Shown here one piece after another: positions 42,454 to 48,386 of a stretch of DNA of 64,000 bases. Under the pieces are notes generated by a model. That model ran no database searches. It was not told the origin of the DNA and was given only the letters and a program-made list of their open reading frames with translations. This DNA is from Cognataquiflexum gelatinilyticum (lineage in GTDB: Bacteria > Bacteroidota > Bacteroidia > Cytophagales > Cyclobacteriaceae). The DNA is taken from contig NZ_JANAEZ010000002.1 of assembly GCF_024813435.1 (NCBI RefSeq), forward strand, positions 372,001 through 436,000. Direction: 5' to 3'. Position 1 is the stretch's first letter. Each line of letters begins with the position of its first letter. The translations under genes and the position numbers were made by a program.

Positions 42454-43056
42454 ATGAGAGACTTTAATATTTTTTCCATTCCTAGGTTTCATCAATATTT
42501 TTCTGAAATAGGTGAAGATAAATTATTGAAAATATCTGATAAAAAGTGGAGTGAACTAATTGATAATATCCAATCTCTTGAAGAGGATTGGAATAAATTC
42601 TCAGAATCACTTGAAGAAATTTCAATATGCGGAAGGGTGATTAATCGGTCTGCTTTAGCTAACCCCTATAGCCTACGCACCGAAATAAATATGGAAAACA
42701 GCAAGGATAGTTTGGTTATCTGTCTGAGTAGCTTGGGTGAATTTTATGGATTCTACTACTATTCCTTTTCCAAAGAAGCAGCAATTCCGATTAGATATTA
42801 TTCAAAAGACTTTCGGGATTATTCGAAAATTATTGAAAAAGTCGATTCAAGAATAAGCTATTTCCCGTTTTCAGAAGGGCATGTAGAAGCTACTTTGGAG
42901 GTTGAAAAACAAATGAAAAGATGGTTTCCTAGATTTGAAAAACTGGACCCATTCACGGCTCATTTTAAAGTGGAGAATATCATGATTCAAGAGGAATTTT
43001 ATCCGAAACTTGATTTGTTCCAATTGATTTTCATTTATGAACCAGTTGCGCTATAA
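42454..43056 (+). CDS. AT-rich hypothetical protein
   Basis: 200 aa, soluble, aromatic- and acid-rich (DKKWSELIDNIQSLEEDWNKFSESLEEIS; LVICLSSLGEFYGFYYYSFSKEAAIPIRYYS). Composition is more AT-rich than the acyltransferase and oxidoreductase around the islet. The pattern of a compact acidic single-domain protein with a partner lipoprotein is compatible with an immunity-type protein, but no toxin gene is next to it. It overlaps the next ORF by 20 bases. No family recognised. Confidence 0.65.
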   Translation: MRDFNIFSIPRFHQYFSEIGEDKLLKISDKKWSELIDNIQSLEEDWNKFSESLEEISICGRVINRSALANPYSLRTEINMENSKDSLVICLSSLGEFYGFYYYSFSKEAAIPIRYYSKDFRDYSKIIEKVDSRISYFPFSEGHVEATLEVEKQMKRWFPRFEKLDPFTAHFKVENIMIQEEFYPKLDLFQLIFIYEPVAL

Positions 43057-43399
43057 AATTATCCTTGCATGCTGTGCCTTCTTTTTTCTTAGTTCTTGTG
43101 GGATGGGAGCAAAGGAGGTTTGCAAAACATTTACTTTAATGTCTGATAAAATTAAGGTCGACACCTTGGTTATAAATTATCCCGAAAGGAATCAGATTTA
43201 TTCCACAGAACTTCGAATGAAAGGAGAGGTATCTGAAACGGTTTTGGTAAATATTGAAGGCATAAAGAATCTTCAACTTCCACCCGGGATTTATGATAGT
43301 TTGATCTACAAGGGAGACTGGTACGGAAACCCTATGGTTCTCGAAGTCAAAGGAAATTCCGGTACTCAGCTTGAATTTTGCGCCAACTTCTATTTTTAG
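43037..43399 (+). CDS. Small hypothetical lipoprotein
   Basis: 120 aa with a clear lipoprotein signal (IILACCAFFFLSSCGMGAKE). The mature part is beta-rich (SDKIKVDTLVINYPE, ELRMKGEVSETVLVNIEGI, GDWYGNPMVLEVKGNSGTQLEFCANFYF). It starts within the preceding ORF, suggesting joint expression. Unknown family. Together they form an orphan two-gene cassette. Confidence 0.65.
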   Translation: MNQLRYKIILACCAFFFLSSCGMGAKEVCKTFTLMSDKIKVDTLVINYPERNQIYSTELRMKGEVSETVLVNIEGIKNLQLPPGIYDSLIYKGDWYGNPMVLEVKGNSGTQLEFCANFYF

Positions 43400-43407
43400 G
43401 AAATGTA

Positions 43408-43439
43408 AAACCCCTCTTGAAATCCTTCCTGAGGTGTTT
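43408..43439 (+). terminator. Weak terminator-like hairpin after the orphan cassette
   Basis: AAACCCCTC (43408-43416) pairs with GAGGTGTTT (43431-43439) with one mismatch; the loop is 14 bases. Confidence 0.35.
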
Positions 43440-43462
43440 ATCTTTCATATACTATCTTTTTT

Positions 43463-43543
43463 AGGATTGGATCAAACAGCCTTGGGTGGAAGGGGAAATT
43501 TAAAGAACCGCTAAATAATACTTTGCAGAATTCCGAGTCATGA
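43463..43543 (+). pseudogene. Decayed duplicate of the acyltransferase 3' end
   Basis: Bases 43489-43506 are identical to 42299-42316 in the acyltransferase gene (18/18). The following 37 bases match at about 21 positions with no gap and end in a stop codon at the same place. In frame it reads GWKGKFKEPLNNTLQNSES-stop against GLKGKFKELKINSLEGSRI-stop of the intact gene. Upstream the similarity continues with small gaps (GGATTGGATCAAACAGCC against GGAATTGGGTCAGGCCC) and fades by about 43460. Confidence 0.7.
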
Positions 43544-43606
43544 AAAGGCTTCTTGAGTTGAAATTAACTATGGAAATCCTATCTTTAAAGAATTAAACTC
43601 ACCGAT

Positions 43607-43843
43607 ATGACAAGTGTGGAATTGAAGAAAATATTGATTCAAAGAATTGCCGAGATCAATGATGAACAATTTTTGAAGGCAATTAGAACCATTTTAGACA
43701 CCAAAATAGAATCTGAGATAATGCTATTGTCTGAGGGACAAAAATTGGAAATTCAAGAATCCAGGAAAGAAATTGTAGCCGGTAAATTTGTTGATCAAAG
43801 TGAACTTGAAGATGAATTTGGCAAATGGCTAAAAGAAAAATAA
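43607..43843 (+). CDS. Type II antitoxin, partner of ParE-like toxin
   Basis: 78 aa, acidic, helical (MTSVELKKILIQRIAEINDEQFLKAIRTILDTK) with a C-terminal toxin-wrapping segment (FVDQSELEDEFGKWLKEK). It overlaps the downstream toxin gene by 19 bases, as is usual for antitoxin-first modules. It should neutralise the toxin and may autoregulate. It sits right after the decayed acyltransferase fragment. Confidence 0.82.
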   Translation: MTSVELKKILIQRIAEINDEQFLKAIRTILDTKIESEIMLLSEGQKLEIQESRKEIVAGKFVDQSELEDEFGKWLKEK

Positions 43844-44124
43844 TCTGGTCCCATAAGGCAAAAATCAAACTTTTTGAGATTCTTGATTTTTTTGCAGAAA
43901 GGAATGGGAATACTTTTTACTCGAAAAAATTATTTTCGAGATTTTCTAAAGAACTTAACCTTCTAAAAAAACAGCCTGAAATTGGTGTAATTACTGATCT
44001 TGAAGGTGTGAGAGGTCTCATTGTCGGAGATTACATTTTATACTATGAAATAACTCCCGAATCAATTGTGATTCATACAGTTTGGGATGTTAGGCAAAAT
44101 CCTGAAGACTTAAAGATTAAATGA
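43825..44124 (+). CDS. parE: RelE/ParE-family toxin
   Basis: 99 aa, typical ParE/RelE length. N-terminal IIWSHKAKIKLFEILDFFAERNGN (the W-S-x-x-A-x-x-x-L-x-x-I pattern), middle LLKKQPEIGVITDLEGVRGLIVGDYILYYEI, and the C-terminal strand IVIHTVWDVRQNPEDL with the conserved arginine. ParE members poison gyrase and RelE members cleave mRNA; the sequence alone leans to the ParE side. Forms a toxin-antitoxin pair with the overlapping upstream gene. Confidence 0.87.
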   Translation: MAKRKIIWSHKAKIKLFEILDFFAERNGNTFYSKKLFSRFSKELNLLKKQPEIGVITDLEGVRGLIVGDYILYYEITPESIVIHTVWDVRQNPEDLKIK

Positions 44125-44236
44125 GGTTTTCCTTCTAAATCCATTTTGATTTTGGATTAAAAAGATCTTCAAAAAAGGAAGATTGTAATTTCGGTTCTTT
44201 TTGGGTAATTTATTGACCTTCAATATCGTAAGCCCA

Positions 44237-45751
44237 ATGGATCAATCCAATAAAATCAACCGAAGAGAATTTATCGGTTCGGCAGCTGCCGTCGCAGCGT
44301 CCATCTCCATCGTCCCGTCCCATGTCATCGCCGGAAGCGGCAAAATTCCTCCCTCTGATCAGATTACCGTGGCCAACATTGGCTGCGGCACCCAAGGCCT
44401 GCGTGAAATGGGTGACCTGCTCCAAAACCCAAAAGTCAGGGTGGTGGCAGTCTGTGATTCCAACAAATACAGCACCGACTATATCGATTGGTCCGCCAAT
44501 GGCATCCGCAATGACATCCGCAAAGTCTTGGGAGATGACACTTGGTGGGACAATGTTCCCGGAATCCCCGGAGGCCGGGATGTCGGACAGGCTTATGTGG
44601 AGCAATATTATAGCAAAAACAAACCTGCCAAAAAATACAAAGGCTGTGCCTCCTATGAAGATTTCAGGGAAATGTTTGCCAAAGAAAAAGGGATCGATGC
44701 CGTCAAAATCATGACACCTGACCATACCCATGCGCCGATTGCTTTGGCGGCCATGGCTCAGGGAATCCATGTGGTGACCCACAAACCGATTTCTAACCGG
44801 CTATTGGAAGGGAGAAAAGTCATCGAAAAAGCAAAGGAAACGGGGGTGATTACCCATCTTTTGGCATGGTCAGACCGGCCTGAATACCGGCAGATGAAAG
44901 CTTGGATGGATGAAGGTCTGATCGGCGACCTGACCGAAATCCACAATTGGTCCTACCGTCCTGTGTGGCAACAGTGGACTAAAAGACCGACCGAACCGAA
45001 GACAATTCCCGCAGGACTCAATTGGGACCTGTGGCTAGGGCCTGTTCCCGATATGCCTTACCATCCCAACTATACCCACAATGTCTTCCGTGGATGGTAT
45101 GAGTTTGGTGGAGGTTCAGTGGCTGACATGGGACATTACAGTTTGTTTCCTCTTTTTGAGACTTTGGGAATCACCAAATCCCCTTTGAGTGCAAGGGCTT
45201 TTGGCACCACTTCCCGCGAGGAAATCAACCAAGTCTATCAATGGGTCAAAAACGATGTCGCATTTCCCGCGAGCAGTATGATCAAATGGAAGTTTCCCGA
45301 ACAGGCATCTCTGCCGGCATTTGACCTGTTTTGGTACGATGGCGGGATGAAGCCATTTGCTCCCGAGGAACTAGAAATGGATGGCAGGGATACTCCTGAA
45401 GAAGGTTTGATGCTTGTGGGGACAAAAGGTAAAATCCTTGGAGGTTTCCGGGGTGAAAATCCTGTGCTGCTTCCTGAAAGGAAAATGAGCCAAAGACCTG
45501 CTTCGGAGCGGATAGATTCGAGGGCGGTTGTGCGGAATACTGACGCTTGGGTCGAGGCCGTCCTGTCGGGCCAACAAACTCAAGGAAGTTTTATCCGTGC
45601 CCAAACCATCACCGATACCATCAATCTCGGGGCAGTAGCCTTGCGGGCAAATAAAAAAGTGGACTTTGACGCCGATGCCCTGAAAATAACCAATGATGAA
45701 AATGCCAATAAATTCCTGACCCGTGACTACAGACCCGGTTGGGAAATCTGA
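44237..45751 (+). CDS. Gfo/Idh/MocA-family oxidoreductase with Tat signal
   Basis: 504 aa from the ATG at 44237, which places a twin-arginine signal (INRREFIGSAAAVAASISIVPS) at the N-terminus; the longer start at 44201 would bury it. Rossmann motif VANIGCGTQGLREMG, active-site THKPISNRLLEGRK, and the large Bacteroidota-type C-terminal domain (GGGSVADMGHYSLFPLFE). Tat export implies folding with bound NAD(P) before transport to the periplasm. Paired with a Tat-exported sugar isomerase-like protein downstream, likely in sugar or glycoside modification. Confidence 0.9.
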   Translation: MDQSNKINRREFIGSAAAVAASISIVPSHVIAGSGKIPPSDQITVANIGCGTQGLREMGDLLQNPKVRVVAVCDSNKYSTDYIDWSANGIRNDIRKVLGDDTWWDNVPGIPGGRDVGQAYVEQYYSKNKPAKKYKGCASYEDFREMFAKEKGIDAVKIMTPDHTHAPIALAAMAQGIHVVTHKPISNRLLEGRKVIEKAKETGVITHLLAWSDRPEYRQMKAWMDEGLIGDLTEIHNWSYRPVWQQWTKRPTEPKTIPAGLNWDLWLGPVPDMPYHPNYTHNVFRGWYEFGGGSVADMGHYSLFPLFETLGITKSPLSARAFGTTSREEINQVYQWVKNDVAFPASSMIKWKFPEQASLPAFDLFWYDGGMKPFAPEELEMDGRDTPEEGLMLVGTKGKILGGFRGENPVLLPERKMSQRPASERIDSRAVVRNTDAWVEAVLSGQQTQGSFIRAQTITDTINLGAVALRANKKVDFDADALKITNDENANKFLTRDYRPGWEI

Positions 45752-45815
45752 TTTTACATAATAAAAAGTAAATGAAAAAAGATGCATGTTTCCATGCCAA
45801 AGAGTCGGTGACACC

Positions 45816-45843
45816 GGTCTTCTGTCTTCCGACTTCCAACTGT
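45816..45843 (+). repeat. Heptamer-phased degenerate repeat
   Basis: GGTCTTC TGTCTTC CGACTTC CAACTGT: four consecutive 7-bp units in phase, between the two Tat-exported protein genes. Confidence 0.55.
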
Positions 45844-45922
45844 TTTGGATCAGAATTTTCTGCTTATAGGCTCGATTTGAGTTCCTAATAAATTAACTTT
45901 TAACCAACCCTAACCAAAAAAA

Positions 45923-46864
45923 ATGAAAGACAGACGAGAATTTATCAAACAAGCCGGAGTCGCTGCTGCAGCACTGACTTTTGGCCTTCCCCAATTTGCA
46001 TTTTCTATGAAAAATGAAGATCCTTTATTCAAGATTTCACTTGCCGAATGGTCGGTAAACAGGTTACTTTTCGCCGGAAAAATGGACCACCTTGATTTTG
46101 CCATGCTGTCCAAGAAACATGGCATCGATGCGGTGGAATATGTCAACCAGTTCTTTATGGACAAAGCCAAAGACATGAACTACCTCAAAGAGATGAAAAC
46201 CCGTGCAGAAGGCGAGGGAGTCACTTCGGTTTTGATCATGTGTGACAGGGAAGGCATGCTGGGTGCAGCCACTTCCGAAGAGCGTAAGCAGACAGTCGAA
46301 AACCACAAAAAATGGGTGGAGGCCGCCAAATTTTTGGGATGCCATTCTATCCGTGTCAATGCTTACACCGCCGTACCATGGAGCGAGGATCCAAAAGCGG
46401 AGAAGCAGGCGATTGATGTCTGCAGTTCAGGATTGAGGCAACTGTGTGAGTTTGCCGATGATTTTGACATCAATGTTGTGATCGAAAACCATGGAGGGTT
46501 TTCAAGTAATGGGAAGTGGCTTGCCGAAATGATCAAACAGACAGCCCACAAAAGAGCAGGTACCTTACCGGATTTTGGTAATTTCAGGATTCATGCTGAT
46601 GACAAAAGAGTGGTTTCCTACGATTCCTACCGCGGTGTGGACGAACTTATGCCCAAAGCTACTGGAGTCAGCTTGAAGCCAACCGTATGGGATGACCGTG
46701 GCAATGAATCTGCCTTGGATTATAACAGGATGATGAAAATAGTGCTTTCCCATGGCTACCATGGCTATGTAGGTATTGAGCATGGCGAAAAAGACCGTGA
46801 GTGGGAAAGCATCGTCGATATCCGAAATACCTTGACCGAGTTGAGGAATTTGATGAAGGGGTGA
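45923..46864 (+). CDS. Sugar phosphate isomerase/epimerase-like TIM barrel with Tat signal
   Basis: 313 aa with a twin-arginine signal (KDRREFIKQAGVAAAALTFG). The AP endonuclease 2/xylose isomerase-like barrel is visible: FKISLAEWSVNRLLF, DAVEYVNQFF, VVIENHGGFSSNG (metal-binding Glu and His), PDFGNFRI and GYVGIEHGEK. Likely a periplasmic sugar isomerase or epimerase working with the upstream oxidoreductase, 171 bp away on the same strand. Confidence 0.9.
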   Translation: MKDRREFIKQAGVAAAALTFGLPQFAFSMKNEDPLFKISLAEWSVNRLLFAGKMDHLDFAMLSKKHGIDAVEYVNQFFMDKAKDMNYLKEMKTRAEGEGVTSVLIMCDREGMLGAATSEERKQTVENHKKWVEAAKFLGCHSIRVNAYTAVPWSEDPKAEKQAIDVCSSGLRQLCEFADDFDINVVIENHGGFSSNGKWLAEMIKQTAHKRAGTLPDFGNFRIHADDKRVVSYDSYRGVDELMPKATGVSLKPTVWDDRGNESALDYNRMMKIVLSHGYHGYVGIEHGEKDREWESIVDIRNTLTELRNLMKG

Positions 46865-46898
46865 TTTGGTTTAAAAGGCCTTAGTGAAATTGGGATTG

Positions 46899-46931
46899 GA
46901 TATTGATTGATACTAGATATTAATCGATATT
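46899..46931 (+). repeat. Degenerate GATATT-type repeat downstream of a stop codon
   Basis: Reads GATATTGATTGATACTAG then AGATATTAATCGATATT, 35 bp after the isomerase stop. Same pattern and relative orientation as the repeat following the M28 gene (23077-23127). Confidence 0.45.
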
Positions 46932-47037
46932 CCGGTCCTAATTTTTCATTTTTTCTAAATCTCTGGAGAAATAGAGTCAGTAAAGGAAAAATCAACAATT
47001 TGGAATGAAATTTCGTGAATGAAGGTGTCATATTTTA

Positions 47038-47109
47038 AACCTTCAAACCGTCAAACTTTCCAACCTTAAACCCTAATTTTCCAATCTTCCAATTTTATAA
47101 TATTTCAAT
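47038..47109 (+). repeat. Nine octamer-phased degenerate units upstream of rlmN
   Basis: Read in 8-bp steps: AACCTTCA, AACCGTCA, AACTTTCC, AACCTTAA, ACCCTAAT, TTTCCAAT, CTTCCAAT, TTTATAAT, ATTTCAAT. Successive units share most bases with their neighbours, and the next octamer contains the start of the rlmN -7 box. Confidence 0.65.
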
Positions 47110-47112
47110 CCT

Positions 47113-47120
47113 TACCTTTG
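47113..47120 (+). promoter_or_regulatory. -7 promoter box of rlmN
   Basis: TACCTTTG is a perfect TAnnTTTG ending 4 bases before the ATG at 47125. The transcript should start at or next to the start codon, giving a leaderless or nearly leaderless mRNA. Confidence 0.55.
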
Positions 47121-47124
47121 CAAC

Positions 47125-48186
47125 ATGGACAGTACGGCAAAGAAAGACATCAGAAAATTCACCTTGGAGCAGTTGGAGGAATTTTTTATCGAAAAGGGTG
47201 AAAAGAAATTCAGGGCCAAGCAGGTATATGAATGGCTTTGGAATAAGTCTCTCAAAAATTTTGATGACATGAGCAACATCTCCAAGGAAACCAGGGAAAT
47301 GCTCAAAGCCAACTTTATCATCAACCATATCCACGTCGACCTGATGCAGCACTCAGCAGACGGCACGATCAAAAACGCTGTCAAGCTATTTGACAGCAAA
47401 ATCGTGGAATCTGTCCTGATTCCCACTTCCAAGCGGATTACAGCCTGTGTTTCCTCGCAGGTAGGTTGCAGCCTCGACTGTAACTTCTGCGCCACTGCTC
47501 GGCTGAAGCGCATGCGCAACCTCAACCCGGACGAAATCTACGATCAGGTAGTTGCCATCAAGGAAGAAGCAGAAACCTACTTCAACCGCCCCCTGACCAA
47601 CATCGTCTTTATGGGCATGGGCGAACCACTGCTCAATTATGCCAATGTCATCGAAGCCATTGACAAAATCACCTCACCTGAGGGTCTCGGTATGGCGGCA
47701 AGAAGGATTACCCTTTCGACAGTCGGCATACCTAAAATGATCAAGAAAATGGCCGATGATGAAGTCAAATTCAACCTTGCCATTTCGCTGCATTCCGCTA
47801 TCAATGAAACCAGAAGCCAACTGATGCCGATCAATGATGTCAATCCTTTGGAAGACCTTGCGGAAGCTCTGAAATATTGGTACCAAAAAACCAAGCGAAA
47901 AGTCACGTATGAATATGTGATATGGGATGGCATCAATGATAACGAGGAACATGCCCGAGCCTTGGCCAAATTCTGTAAAATCATCCCTTCCAAAGTCAAC
48001 ATCATCCAATACAATCCGATCGATGAAGGAGAATTCCGTCAGGCATCCAAAGATGCGGTGGAAATGTATGTGCGCATTTTGGAACAAAACGGGATCGTCG
48101 CTAAAGTCCGCAAATCCCGTGGTCAGGACATTGATGCGGCCTGCGGTCAGTTGGCCAATAAAAACGAAGTAGCCCAATTGGAGTAG
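47125..48186 (+). CDS. rlmN: 23S rRNA (adenine2503-C2)-methyltransferase / tRNA A37 methylase
   Basis: 353 aa radical-SAM enzyme. The cluster motif is in GCSLDCNFCATA near residues 116-123 (CxxxCxxC). GMGEPLLNYANV, the methyl-carrying cysteine region near the C-terminus (DIDAACGQLANK), and the N-terminal accessory domain (KFRAKQVYEWLW) are all RlmN-specific. It methylates A2503 of 23S rRNA and A37 of certain tRNAs. The absence of other signals makes Cfr unlikely. Confidence 0.97.
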   Translation: MDSTAKKDIRKFTLEQLEEFFIEKGEKKFRAKQVYEWLWNKSLKNFDDMSNISKETREMLKANFIINHIHVDLMQHSADGTIKNAVKLFDSKIVESVLIPTSKRITACVSSQVGCSLDCNFCATARLKRMRNLNPDEIYDQVVAIKEEAETYFNRPLTNIVFMGMGEPLLNYANVIEAIDKITSPEGLGMAARRITLSTVGIPKMIKKMADDEVKFNLAISLHSAINETRSQLMPINDVNPLEDLAEALKYWYQKTKRKVTYEYVIWDGINDNEEHARALAKFCKIIPSKVNIIQYNPIDEGEFRQASKDAVEMYVRILEQNGIVAKVRKSRGQDIDAACGQLANKNEVAQLE

Positions 48187-48386
48187 TCGTCACTCAGGTA
48201 TATAAATCCCCTCCTTTTTTCCAGTCAAACCATTTTCCCAATTTTTTTGACCTTGTTTTTCGTTTGAATAAAGTATTTGTAAAAATTAAAACTAAATTCA
48301 ACTGTAAAACAAACCTTGAAGAAAGTTGGCCGTAATGGTTAATATCTTTCATTGTAAAACCGTCTAATCCAAAACCCAGATCACAA

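Noticed and set aside
44210..44782. A 190-codon minus-strand frame opposite the Tat-exported oxidoreductase
   Set aside because: Shadow of a strong gene with a clear Tat signal; no recognisable motif.
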